From the NCBI GenBank assembly GCA_036873135.1, contig JAPTYO010000009.1:30091756-30155755 (forward strand): DNA of 64,000 nucleotides. The letters run 5' to 3'. Positions 11,662-23,135 of the stretch are shown here, piece after piece. Source of the DNA: Clarkia xantiana subsp. parviflora (taxonomy: Eukaryota; Streptophyta; Magnoliopsida; Myrtales; Onagraceae). Made by a program: the position numbers and the translations under genes. Positions within the stretch are counted from its first letter, which is position 1, and every line of letters begins with the position of its first letter. The notes beneath the pieces were generated by a model, which was not told the origin of the DNA, ran no database searches, and worked only from the letters and a program-made list of their open reading frames with translations.

Positions 11662-14116
11662 GAAGCTTCTGCTATTCATTTTTAGCTAATTACTAAGCAT
11701 CTAATTGTCAGCTAATTTTTGGACATCCGAACAAATTTTTAGTTAATGTTTGGACAACAGTGAACAAATTGTTAATTAATTTATTTATCACATACGTGAG
11801 ACTCAATTCATACATACGTGAAATTTATGTTAACAAATGTTCTTTTTAAAGGGTTCAGCTAGATTGCTTTAACATCCGTTAGCAATTTAATAATTAAACT
11901 AGATTGAGCTGGGATTCTTGATCTAACACTAACTATTAACCATCTTTTATGACATGGTCACAGTTAAAGATTATTTTACTAATTTTCATTTATATACTAT
12001 CCTATGTTTAAAATTTATATAATTATTATTTTATATTAATTTTAATCCTTTAATTTTGCATACATTCATCTTTATTATATTAAATTATTATACCATAAAT
12101 TATATTATAAATGTAGGTTTTATGGTCAATTTGGTCACTTTAAATGTCTGTTATTAAAGAAACTTTGATTCTAAACATGTGATTTAGACTATACATAATG
12201 AATTTATTCAATTTTAGGGTCAATAAATTCTGGTGACTTTAAATATTTTTTTAGGATCAACTTTTGTTATTTTAAATATACGCTTTAGAATTAAATTTGT
12301 GATTTTAAATGTAATTAGAATGTAAAGCTCATATACATGGATGGTTATTATAACAACATCACAAGCCACAATACTTAACATTAATCAAACTTTGACTAAA
12401 TAATTAACTTATTCAGCAAAATATAACCAAAAATTTTCTTTAGATGTGTAGTGGTAGTGCTTAAAGTCATAACCATTAATTGTGAGGTCATGGGTTCAAA
12501 TCTTACATTACCCAATTTTATTTTCATTAAATACATATCTTTGTGCCTCGTGTCTAATTCGGGTTAGGGTAATGTCCAATAATTTTTCTTTCACGAATTG
12601 TACACGAACTAAGGTCGTGACAAGATACACGTGTCAGAATCGTGTTGAAGGCCGTGTCAATTTGACACGAGGCAACATGTCGTGTCAAAGTTCGAGTTTA
12701 CTGTAAGATCGTATCAGATTCGAGTAAAATGTCATGCTGATTTGACACGATGAACCACCCCGTGTCAAAGTTCGTGTTAATTGACTATGTTTTCTTGTAG
12801 TGACGGGTGGGGTTAAGTTGACGGTTTCAGTGCATGCGTTGATTGTTCACTAATTTTGATCGGAAAAATCTTCAAGCCGTAAACAGGAAAATCCAAACAT
12901 TACTTAGTAAGATGGTTTATGATCGTCACTACTAGCACATTCATTTTCCTTTGTAAAAAAAAAACACACACACACACACACTCACACACACAAATACCGA
13001 GCTTTCTTTTATTTATAAAACATAAACTTTTTTTTGGCCATCAATAATCAATATATTTCAAACCAGAATACAAAGCGTTCAAGGAGGGATAAAATTCGGT
13101 CCCGTACAATTAAAGATAAAAGAGAGGGCCGGGGGCGAAGAAACCCAGTTACTAATACACGGCATCTTTCTAGTTCGGATTGCAATCCAGTTAGCACAAC
13201 AATTCGCTTGTCTCGGAACAATCTTTTCCGGATATTAGACACCTGTGTTGAAATGCGCCAGTCCACATTGTGATTTGCTCCCAAAATTATTTGGATAGCC
13301 TCCTTTGAGTCCGACTAAAAAACGACGTGTCTCCATCCCGTATCAATAGCCAGCTCAATCACTTCACTCAAGGCTCTAATTTCAATTTCTAACACATTAC
13401 GACTGTCCACCGGTTGGCAAAAGCCACCAACAAGATCTCCCTCATGCGTGCGAGCTATTCCAGCGATTCCACCTCTATTTGTCCGAGCATCCATAGAGGC
13501 ATCACAATTAACCTTCATGAACTCAATTGGCGGGGGATTCCATCTCGCATCACAGTGTAACTGTTGTGTAGTATCGACACCCACAATTTGACAATGATTA
13601 AGCCAAAATTCACCTTGGTCTCCATTGATAACATCTAAGACTTTCCTTGGATTCGGGTCTTCTCGCTCGAATAGGGCTTGACACCTCTCCTTCCATATAT
13701 TCCAGCACACCAAGCCGACCAACGACCATCGTCTTGCTAGTTCCGTTTTGCTTAAACCCGCAACATCTTTGAGACTAGAAATCCACTCCATGACAGAATT
13801 CACTTCGATAGCATCCGGTCGGACCGATAAGATGGCAAACCATACAAGTTTTATCCATTCACACTCATAAAGCATATGAGTCGTTGTCTCCTCTCCATCA
13901 TAAAAAAGACATGTAGCCTCAATGTTAACACCCCTCTGTCATAAATTTGATTTCACAACATTGGCATTTGCAAAAAGTTTCCACATAAATGTTTTAACCT
14001 TAGGCACCGCACCCATGGCCCATACGTCTTTCCATCGCAGTCCCTGGTGCCCCGTTTTTCGCTACAATATTATCTCATCATCTTCCCTCCCGGTACAGAC
14101 GAGTTGTCGATAGGTC
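11662..14116. repeat. Segmental duplication, copy 2
   Basis: Direct repeat of 6114-8764, including the SINE-like motif (about 12443-12514), a CA-rich microsatellite (about 12963-12992) and the LINE 3' end (about 13022-14116). The LINE reading frame is broken here near 13285-13315, unlike copy 1. It ends abruptly at CGATAGGTC, where a Gypsy LTR begins with the same AGGTC pentamer. Confidence 0.85.
13022..14116 (-). pseudogene. Second copy of the LINE zf-RVT/RNase H region, disrupted
   Basis: Homologous to 7675-8764. Open pieces are at 13875-13315 (zf-RVT tail and RNase H through the EIEIRAL motif) and 13284-13048 (RNase H end), separated by a stop at about 13314. The zinc-binding N-terminus is broken near 13876-13990. 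The RNase H motif VNCDASMD remains. Confidence 0.75.
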
Positions 14117-14318
14117 AAAAGGAGAGAAGGAAAGGAGGTCAGAAGGAGAGGAGGTCAGAAGGAGAGAAGAGAAGGACATATATCAGAACGACTACCCCAA
14201 GGGAGCAGAAGGGCATGGATCAGAACGACTAGCCCTAGGAACACTGAACCCGACATTTCATTAGTGGGAGATAAATTCTAGATTGACGACCCGTTGACCT
14301 AGACTTTATAACCTAACA
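14117..14318 (+). repeat. Truncated 5' LTR of the Gypsy element
   Basis: Matches the last about 200 bp of the 3' LTR: AAGGAGAGAAGGAAAGGAGG repeats, then GAACGACTACCCCAAGGGAG and the end TTATAACCTAACA. The promoter half (U3) is missing, fused to LINE sequence at a 5-bp AGGTC overlap, so this copy cannot start its own transcript from the 5' side. Confidence 0.8.
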
Positions 14319-14336
14319 CTTGGCGCCGTCCGTGGG
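14319..14336 (+). promoter_or_regulatory. Gypsy primer-binding region
   Basis: CTTGGCGCCGTCCGTGGG directly after the LTR end, the typical position and sequence style (TGGCGCCGTCTGTGGG) of plant Gypsy first-strand priming sites. Confidence 0.75.
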
Positions 14337-14369
14337 CTTCGAACAGAAAGCCTGGCAATCACGAGAGCG

Positions 14370-15001
14370 ATGACGAACAACTTAGTGTCTAGAGATAATC
14401 GCCCACCTGGGGGCAATAGGCGAAGGAGACAGCCCATACCTCCAGCAAGGCAGCCTAACCCAGAGAAACTGCCTGCACACCTAGAGCCTCAGGTAACCCC
14501 ACAGGCACCCCAGCCTAACAAGCAGAGAGGAGGACCTTCACGCCCAGCTGGCTAGGAGGCTTCCACAGCTTCAACTCCAATGATTAGGAAGCCACAGAGA
14601 CAGGGGGGCAACAAGGAGTGCCATCCCAATACACGGCACCTCCACAGGGATACCACTATGAGGCACAACCTCAAGGGTATCCATATGGAATACTGACCCA
14701 AAGGAATGACAACCGCGCCCACACAATATACACACAGGGAGCACATACAGTGACTCATGAAGAGGAACAGATCCCAACGGAAGAACGCCACTCGCACCCT
14801 CGAGCAGGGCAGCGAGAAGAGCAAAGAAGAAATTACCAAGAGCCACCCCCAGAGGGAAGGCAGCAATTCGTGTCTCCTAAGCAGCAACAGACACAACAGG
14901 ACGCCAGGGCCTACACCCCACTGGGGGCAGACAGACAGGCTAGACCTCCAAGGAAGCAAGAATTCCACCAAGTACCCCAACAGGGACACACACCGCACTA
15001 A
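14370..15001 (+). pseudogene. Gag-like N-terminal frame, degenerate
   Basis: An ATG about 35 bp after the primer-binding region opens a short basic, proline-rich frame (MTNNLVSRDNRPPGGNRRRR onward) that stops at 14553-14555. It is followed in other frames by Gln/Pro-rich stretches (14618-15001). The position fits a gag start, but no capsid motif is visible. It is probably a decayed or never-complete gag of a non-autonomous element. Confidence 0.45.
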
Positions 15002-15996
15002 AGGAAGACATACATGTCAGACCAACAAGGATATAGGAGTTCCAACATCCACTCTGGCAATGTACACATACAGTCCGTATCACCATGGACATGACTAAGG
15101 GACATCCCAAGGAAAGCTCAAAGGGAGGGACATAGTCCCAACAACACAACAAGGCAACCACCTACCCATGATACAGCACGACAGGTCCAAATCCCTTGTG
15201 CATGACAACCGTTAGCACACGTCCTCCGAGGACAGGGGAGGAATCGAAAAGACAAGGATTTGAACAGGGGATATCAACACCCTCACACCCATATCCTTCC
15301 CATATCCTCTTATTTAATTTAACTGCATAACAAGTCAACTCCCTAAAAGGGGTAGATTTTGATACTTGATATCAACATGTTTTCCAAGAATGACCATACC
15401 GGACGCCTTCGGGCTCCGTGATATATATATACACAGGTGGACCACTAGAAGAGTCCATAAACGCCGCCGCCATCCAAAAGATACACAAGGAACAGATCTC
15501 TCAATCTCAAAGGGCACCTATAAGGTCAAGACTCTGGGAAAGATCACCAAGAGGGATGGTTCACTTCCAAAAATAAGTTGAGCACTCCCAACATCCTATA
15601 GAGAAACTACCATGAAGGTCACAAAGGATTACCCCTACTATAACCTTCCACTAAACATCCTAGGGGCAAGTCCGTCAAAGGATCCCATCTGGCATTGGTA
15701 TGCAAGGGGGGCACCAGTCACAACATGCCCTCCCCACAAACGCCCGTTAGAATAAGAGGGGGTAGCCGCGAACTCACCCCTCCAAAAATGGAGGAAAACA
15801 TATCACATGGGCAACGCCCACCATCAGAGGCAAACACCTCCAGCGGATATTTATGATTTCACAAAATAGCCAGGAGATACAACTACACCTAGTAAGCTCA
15901 TCCCAGGTAATGGAATACACTTCCATCAAAAACTCTCAAGGACACCAAGCCTAGCAAAAGAAGAATGGCGACACCATCATCAAGCTTTTAAAAAGG

Positions 15997-16176
15997 GATA
16001 TGGAAAACATAGTATTTCCACACAATGATATATTAGTCATAAGAGAGGGAATCACCAACTTTGACATGAAGAGAACCATAGTGCACGAAGGGAGTCCGTC
16101 AGACATCCCCCATGACCAACCATTTTTGATACTAGATAAGAGTCAGGCATGCTTAATACCAAAGGACCCATACTAG
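15997..16176 (+). pseudogene. Relic of a Tat-type aspartic protease
   Basis: An open stretch reading DMENIVFPHNDILVIREGI then NFDMKRTIVHEGSPSDI lines up with the intact-looking protease at 31219-32550 (HIVYPCDDALVITMDI, FDVQRILVDGGSAADL). The catalytic aspartate position is histidine here (VHEGS against VDGGS). It ends in a stop at 16174. This supports descent from a gag-protease-bearing element. Confidence 0.55.
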
Positions 16177-16249
16177 TAAAGGGTCAGAACATCAACACAC
16201 CCATTAGGGACACGGCACTGCAAATGAACCAGGAATAAGGATGGAACGC

Positions 16250-16325
16250 ATATCCTTACAAGTATCCTTAAAAGTATCCTTACAAGTATCCTTACAAGTA
16301 TCCTTGCATTTATCCTTGCAAAAAT
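16250..16325. repeat. 12-bp tandem repeat
   Basis: About six copies of a unit like AGTATCCTTACA, degenerating to TTATCCTTGCAA at the right. It lies inside the Gypsy internal region, with no coding meaning apparent. Confidence 0.7.
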
Positions 16326-18044
16326 AAACTCCGTAGATAAAGAGGTTATCTAATAGATGACTATGTCTCTGTTCTCAAAATATGATCCTAACCCGGAGAT
16401 CCTTGGACTCCGTATTATATATGCAATGAACAACATGATTCATCAAAGATAGGTACGCGAAGATTCAAGATAGCGCCATAAAGATTAGGCGCATACCTCT
16501 ACCAAGTACGACACATTGGAGTGTTCACAAACACTCCTTCGCCAACTCACAAGAAAGGAAGGCAACCAAGGATACAAGTCCTAATAGAATAAACATCGGC
16601 AGAAAATCCTGTCATTGAAGTCATGCACCAAGAGAGAAACTCTAAAGATGCAAGATTAGCAAAAGAGATAGTGCAACAACTAGAGTATGAAAATGAGATA
16701 CATCTCCTATCAAGAGCCTTAGGGCAGGATAATAGTTCTACAAGATCAACCAAAGAAGAGCTCAAAAGCTTGGGGAGTAAGGTTTCAAGATCGACCCTCA
16801 CACTAGACGCACATCCACCTTGTCTGCAAATGATAAGACATTTGACTCTGGCATCCCATCAAGAGGCGAACCCCGATAAAAGGGGCACTAGAAAAATATC
16901 CCGCCTTTAAGGCCATACGCCCAATACATGATGAATGAAGGTTATGACAAAACAAAAAAGGAGGGACTTGTCAGCTCAACACACCTCAAACACGTATACG
17001 TACGCAATACAAATGCAGCCTCTAATGAAGCTATCCGGCAAGGAATAGCCAATACAGGGGTAAACCAATGGAAAATCATGGAGCATCACCTGCAAACCTA
17101 AAGGAAAACGCCCTTTTTAGATTCAAGTTCTAATTCAAAGGAAGTCTATAATCAACATTCAAGGTGGGAGGAGCATGACCAATGTGACACCCCCAAAAGG
17201 CATTGAAGAATACTCCAATGTGAGGGAAAAGGCAAAGCACACTAAGTGCCACAACACTCCAAGAAGATTATCACAGCCCGGTCAGACCCCCCCAACCCCC
17301 CCATGCACGAACAAAGAGCATGGATTAGATTGACTAGTCTGAAACACACCTACGAGATTAACAACTCATGACACCATTCTATGAGAGAGCTTTTCAACCT
17401 AAAACGCAAAGAAGGGGGGGAAAGAATTTACAAGCACCCCTAGGATACAAACACTGCCGCATCCTGGTTATCAAGAGAATGAAAATCACCCCCACCCACC
17501 CAAAGCAAAAGCTCTCCACCCAACCTCTAAAGATACATCCGACAAAGGCATTATCCAAACCATGCCTATGACTGAAACAAGCAAGCATGAGAAAGAGTAA
17601 ATCCTACACGGGACACTCATCGCATTCAAACAAGCAGACAAGGGAGCCCCGAGCATAAGGGGTACCCAACCAAGAAAATGCACGAGGGACCTTCAACGGC
17701 CAAGTATGAAAGGCGGTATGACCACCAAGCAACTTGGGGGGCACCAAACGAATAAGTGCTTGGTAGTCCACCTAAGTGTAAAAGAAGAGATTAGAGGCAG
17801 AAGATCACAAGAACATGCAATACCACTTCTCCTAGAAGAGGTCACATAAGAGGAAAACATCCTCAACTCCCTATACGAACTCGTCCTAAGTTGGCAACAC
17901 ACAAACATTGCCCTCGAAAGGGGATCTCCCACATTGAAGAAAACGCGTGGTGACAGGCAATAGCATGGAAAGAAAACTCAAGTAAAGATCTAAAAGGCGT
18001 ATAAAAAACGCACCCTACATGAGAAGGAACACAAGGTAAAGTAA

Positions 18045-18975
18045 TATTCTGAGCCCTCCGGGAGCCAATCCCGCGAACACATTCGACGCCCCCAAGAGCG
18101 TATCTTGAGAGTAGTTCTAAAACTACGAACCCTGTGCCCTCCGAGAGCCTATCCCGCGAACAGATTCGACGCCCCCAAGAGCGTATCTTGAGAATAGTTT
18201 TTATACTACGACCTTCGACGCCCCCAAGAGCGTATCTTGAGAGTAGTTTCTATACTACGACCTTCGACGCCCCCAAGAGCGTATCTTGAGAGTAGTTTCT
18301 ATACTACGACCTTCGACGCACCAAGAGCGTATCTTGAGAGTGGTTTCCAAAAACTATGAATTTCGACGCCCCCAAGAGCGTATCTTGAGAGTATTTTCTA
18401 AAACTACGACCTTCGACGCCCCCAGGAGCGTATCTTGAGGTAGATTTGCAACCTACCAGATTCGACGCCCCCAAGAGCGTATCTTGAGGTAGAAAAAACA
18501 CTACCAGATTCGACGCCCCCAAGAGCGTATCTTGAGGTAGATTTCAAACTACCAGTTCGACGCCCACCTAGAGCGTATCTTTGGTCTAACTACTGGTGCC
18601 CTCCGGGAGCGTATCTCGTGAACAGTTTCAACGCCCACCTAGAGAGTATCTTTGGTCTAACTTGTGCCCTCCGGGAGCCTATCCTGTGAAACGTTAAGTG
18701 CCCTCCGAGAGCCAGTCTCGTGAACAGTTTTCGACGCCAACCAGGAGCGTATCTTTGGTCTAACTTGTGCCCTCCGGGAGCCTATCCTGTGAAACGTTAA
18801 GTGCCCTCCGAGAGCCAGTCTCGTGAACAGTTTTCGACGCCAACCAGGAGCGTATCTTTGGTCTAACTTGTGCCGTCCGGGAGCCTATCCTGTGAAACGT
18901 TAAGTGCCTCCGAGAGCCTGTCTCGTGAACAGATTCGACACCCACCAAGAGCGTATCTTTGGTCTAACAGTACCA
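18045..18975. repeat. Compound tandem array, 49-bp and 103-bp units
   Basis: A 49-bp unit containing GACGCCCCCAAGAGCGTATC and a TTGAGAGTAG tail repeats from about 18160 to 18560. It then passes into a 103-bp compound unit (GACGCCAACCAGGAGCGTAT, CTCCGGGAGCCTATCC, CTCCGAGAGCCAGTCTCG). The motif family appears inverted at 50155-50680. All units pair a GAGCGTATCTTGAG core with short flanks capable of local inverted pairing. Confidence 0.85.
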
Positions 18976-19609
18976 TATATACCATTTAAAGGGTATCAGA
19001 AGAGATCATCGCACCATACTGAGAAGGATTCCATGAGAAAATAATTGCAAAGCAATGTTGTATGAAGAACACATAATGTTTTTTCTTGATGAGATAGCAG
19101 GTATGATGTGAAGGAAAACACAAAAGAAAGATAAGGAAAGGAAAGCATATACAAAGGAGAAGTCCATGACCAAAGGATCATATACAGAAGCACAAGAGGT
19201 TATCATGAAAAGTAACGGGTTATCCTACCATCCATATCACAAGTCAAGAGAAGTATCTCAAAGGAACCCAACACCACCAAGAAGAATAGCAAAGACATGA
19301 AATCCAAAGTTCAAGGCTCTCAAAATAAACTCGACCCATCAAGAAGAGAGTTGCCTTACAGGTCGCACAAAGCAACCTCCGACAAACGTTATTGTCCTGC
19401 ACGTCGCCCTCACGTGACCTATGGTCGTATCAGACTTGAACATCGTCAAGCACAACTCATGAATGAGACATCTAAAGAGCATAAAGGATACAACATCCGA
19501 CAAGACGAGACATCGGGACCTAACCCAACAAGCATAGCCTAAACAAAAAGCAACTATAGCAATGAAGGCTCTCCAATGAGAAAGGAATACTAAAGCACAA
19601 CTCCATACA

Positions 19610-19800
19610 TCGTGATGTGGCTATCATGTCCACATACCCTGAAGTGGCTATCATGTCCACATATCTTGAAGTGGCTATCATGTCCACGTACCATGAAGTG
19701 GCTATCATGTCCACACACTACAAAAGGGCTATCACTCCCACACATCATGAAGTGGCTATCATGTCCACATACCTCGAAGTGATTATCATGGCAGCACATC
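19610..19800. repeat. 27-bp tandem repeat
   Basis: About seven copies of TGGCTATCATGTCCACATAC with a GAAG linker, increasingly diverged to the right. Because 27 is a multiple of three it stays open in several frames and translates to repetitive peptides, which I do not regard as genes. Confidence 0.8.
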
Positions 19801-20281
19801 ATAAAACATCTGTCAAAGACATGCATTGTAAAGACACCATCCCGACCACGAACATCAAAAGGATACGCCTAGCCTTAGGAGGAGGTTCAAGAAAAAGGGA
19901 GAAACAACACTCTTCATACGCTCATCAAAGGTAGGCACTTATATTTCAACCCACTGGATGAGACATCCTCATTATGAAGACAACCTCCATATCTCATGAA
20001 ATCAACCATAAAGAAAAGAATCACGACAAGCACATTGGGGGCATATAACAAAACGATCCCCACAACGATCACAACTACGATACTAGTAGAGACTAACTCA
20101 AGAAGCAATCTCCACCAAACTCCCAAGCAAGAATTTGCTATCTTAATCAAAGCCATGGCAAGAGAAAGGAACCTTAATGAAAGGCGATGATCACACCCAT
20201 CACCAAAAGAAAAATCTTCAACGCAAGGGTTAATAACATAACCCATAGGAAAGCCAAAGACACCTTCAAAAGTCGTCAAAT

Positions 20282-20790
20282 CTACATGAAGATGAAATAA
20301 ACCTGAGACTCGGCCCCTTGGCTGGGGGCAGAGGATAGAGAGGAGACATCAAGACCTATGATCGCCCCATCACCAGCCACAGGTTGTTTCCCTTTATCAA
20401 GCAAAGAGGGCGCCTCTTCAACCACTACCTCCTCATCATGAGAGGGAGTCAGCAAGGGGGCACTTGAAGGAGAGCCCCTCGCGGTTTCCTTCTCCTTGGC
20501 AGCCGAGGGCCCGACCTCAGAGTCAGGTTCCCACGCCTCGGATTTAGATTGACTTGAACTCTCGCCCACCGCAAGAACCCATTCGGTAACCAGGGGCAAA
20601 CGTTCTAACAACAAGAAGGAAGCAACATGAGAACAATCATAAGTATATCACAAAGAAAAGAGAATGGAATGAGAACATACTGGAAGCATTAGCAGCCTTC
20701 CCTGACTTAGAAAATTTCTGGGCCTGATAAGCAGAACTAGAGGGTTCTTCCCTCTCATCCGATTCAACGGTACGTTCGGAACGCTCTGCC
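20282..20790 (-). other. Probable antisense spliced frame inside the Gypsy element
   Basis: On the minus strand a coding-like stretch (SDEREEPSSSAYQAQ, about 20790-20680) ends at a GTATGTTC donor. It resumes after a polypyrimidine-AG acceptor (CTTCTTGTTGTTAG, about 20608) as a Ser/Glu-rich frame (ESSSQSKSEAWEPDSE through LLDKGKQPVAGDG) to 20282. The layout resembles exon 3 of the antisense gene at 27109-29444 in the neighbouring element (also ending in a KGK motif). It lies downstream of where pol should be. Function is unknown and the exon borders are inferred. Confidence 0.4.
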
Positions 20791-21217
20791 TACACCTTAT
20801 ATTTTTCTCCATAAAGTCAACCTACAAGGGGTCATACGAGTCCTCGCCTCATACGAGTCCACCTCGGACACCCAAGACACAGGACAGTCAGATTTGGTCT
20901 GACTACCTTGGAAAACGATCCTCAAGGTCTCCCTGTCTGAAGAAGAAAGCTTCCCAAAAGTGAGTCATCTATACGAGCAACCAACGCAAAGATCGACCCT
21001 TACTCATGGAGGGGCGAGATACGCCTACTACGGGGGCAACCTTAACACCAAGGGAAGAGGGCGAACTTTTAGTTTCCCCAAATGGAGCAACGCTCCAACA
21101 CATCCGAAGGAAGGGTCAACCCTTAACACATGTCAATAGACCCCTTCGCTCGCGGCGGTAAGAAGAAAGCTTGTAAGCATTTTCACCCTCACTTTTATGG
21201 GGAACAAACTGCAGAGC

Positions 21218-21331
21218 AAAGGTCAAGAGCTATACACACGCTCCAACGAATGAAGGAAAAATGTTACACATGCCAAAGGTCAAGAGCTATACACACGCTC
21301 CAACGAATGAAGGAAAAATGTTACACATGCC
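21218..21331. repeat. 57-bp direct duplication
   Basis: Two adjacent, almost identical copies of a unit starting AAAGGTCAAGAGCTATACAC and ending ACACATGCC, in the 3' part of the Gypsy internal region. Confidence 0.85.
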
Positions 21332-22325
21332 GAAGGTCGAGGTTAATGGACAATGCCCACGCTAGTACGAGGGAGGCGGAACGTTGTGTCCCATTGAGTG
21401 GCAGAGTTCTCACCCTCAGGTAAAGGACAGGTCTATACTCTCACCTTTTCACTTATGCTCATATTCATGATTAACATCTACAGGTACATCAATGTCATCA
21501 CTCATGCTTATACTCACAACCCGTCCATACATACACACATGTTCATGCTTGCACTCATATGCATGCCCACGTACACACTCCCATGTGTTCAAACATTTAG
21601 ACATCCATGCACATGGCCGCCATATATTTATGCATACATTCATGACTACAATCGCAGCATGTATATACTCACTCCCATCCTTATGTTCCTACTTGCATGT
21701 AGGCTAGTACACATCCTCATGTTCATGATATGTCCATGTTCACTCCTAATTAACATCCTATAGGCATATTTTCTAGTATCCCATACTTAGAAAAATTTTG
21801 GACCAAAATTGAAAATTTTCTCCACTTAGACAAATCCCGACATGAAATTGAAGCATGAATCGCCTAGCCTCATTCGTATCGCATCCCCACGCAAGCGTGT
21901 ATTTTTCGAGTATACGCCCGTAACAAAGATAGATTTATTATTTCCACCACAGACGGACGCGTGCTTAGACACGTGTCCGTGCTATTCTGACGTTTACAAT
22001 TCCCCTATCTTATAAGGCAGGGGGCAGAGTCAGAGGCACACATCCATGGGTAAGTAAACATTCAGACAAGAAGGTAAAACCCCGGTTTCAAATTTCGCGT
22101 GTCATACCATCCTAAAATAGAGTCAATCAAGGGTTAGGCCATTGGTTGACTCGGGGGCATGTGATGGATATACGCCAATTTGAACCCGTTGACTTCCGAA
22201 TCGTTTTATTTTTATTACCCCGTTAATGATTGTAAATCGAAACTTCAACCCGAACACTTCGCGAAAAACACCAACGGTCCGGACGAGGCCGAAGCGCTCG
22301 TCCGGCCGAGTCAAACTCACCTAGG

Positions 22326-22490
22326 TGAGGTTGGGTGGTCACACCCGACCTCCCCTAGGGGAGATCGGGTCGGCCAACCCGATCTCCCCTAGGGGGGATA
22401 GGGTTGGCCAACCCTATCCCCCCTAGGAGGGGTTGGGTGGCCTCACCCAACCCCTACCCTTGGGGGTCGGATTTCCCTTCCCCCCAAGGG
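22326..22490. repeat. Series of five adjacent hairpins in the LTR
   Basis: Consecutive palindromes: 22326-22352, 22357-22390, 22391-22424 (a perfect 34-bp palindrome, arms AGGGGGGATAGGG around TTGGCCAA), 22428-22455, and 22459-22489. Most share CCTAGG at the junctions and GGNNGGCC-type centres. Each could form an independent stem-loop on DNA or RNA. Confidence 0.85.
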
Positions 22491-22869
22491 CCCCGACACC
22501 ATTATTGGATTCTCATACTCGGTTTATTCCGCCTACCTTCTCCGTATCCTAAGGTCTTAATTATGTGTTTAAAGGTTAATTAACTGTGTTTAAAGGTTAA
22601 CGATGTCATTAAGCCACCTTAATGACACCGTTGCCTATAAATACCCCACCTCCACTATTCATTTGATCATCTGGGCAAGTTGGATAATTTTGCTCTGACA
22701 TCTCTCTAGCTTTATCTCTCTAAAACCGTACTGACTTAGGCATCGGAGAGGGTTCATCAGGCACCACCCCCCCCCCCCCTCCTCTGTGCCTGGTATTGCC
22801 CCTCTTGCAGGGTGGCAAGGAGAAGAGAGCCAAGGAAGCAGAAGAGCATAGAGCAGAAGTACAAGCCTT

Positions 22870-22995
22870 AGGGGGTCAGAAGGAGAGAAGGAAAGGAGGT
22901 CAGAAGGAGAGAAGGAAAGGAGGTCAGAAGGAGAGAAGGAAAGGAGGTCAAAAGGAGAGAAGGAAAGGAGGTCAGAAGGAGAGAAGAGAAGGACA
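22870..22995. repeat. 24-bp tandem repeat in the LTR
   Basis: About five copies of GGTCAGAAGGAGAGAAGGAA plus AGGA in the 3' LTR. The surviving part of the 5' LTR (14114-14170) has about three, partly shortened. Copy-number change between the two LTRs is expected from replication slippage. Confidence 0.8.
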
Positions 22996-23135
22996 TATAT
23001 CAGAACGACTACCCCAAGGGAGCAGAAGGGCATGGATCAGAACGACTAGCCCTAGGAACACTGAACCCGACATTTCATTAGTGGGAGATAAATTCTAGAT
23101 TGACGACCCGTTGACCTAGACTTTATAACCTAACA

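Larger units (their letters stand above)
14117..23135 (+). mobile_element. Non-autonomous Gypsy (Tat-like) element without pol, about 9 kb
   Basis: The 5' LTR is truncated (14117-14318) and followed by a primer-binding region CTTGGCGCCGTCCGTGGG (14319-14336). The 3' LTR is complete (22160-23135, TGTGATGG...CCTAACA) and preceded by a polypurine tract GACTCGGGGGCA. The internal 7.8 kb has a gag-like start (14370), a degenerate protease relic (15997-16176), several tandem repeat arrays and a probable antisense spliced frame (about 20280-20790). I see no reverse transcriptase, RNase H or integrase motif. Its LTR start and internal repeats are shared with the inverted fragment at 50154-53124. Confidence 0.78.
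22160..23135 (+). repeat. 3' LTR of the plus-strand Gypsy element, 976 bp
   Basis: Begins TGTGATGGATATACG just after a purine tract and ends CCTAACA. U3 contains a run of strong hairpins (22326-22490). A TATA box (CCTATAAATACCCC, about 22633-22646) is followed by a pyrimidine-rich leader, and a 24-bp GGTCAGAAGGAGAGAAGGAA repeat (about 22875-22990) occupies the R/U5 side. The five bases after the LTR are TAAAT. The left target copy cannot be seen because the 5' side is truncated. Confidence 0.82.

Noticed and set aside
18045..18975. CRISPR-like repeated units
   Set aside because: Units are directly adjacent with no unique spacers, in a plant retrotransposon; it is a tandem array.
20282..20614. 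A stand-alone host gene for the Ser/Glu-rich minus-strand frame
   Set aside because: It lies inside an LTR element and looks like an exon of an antisense element gene; no host family recognised.
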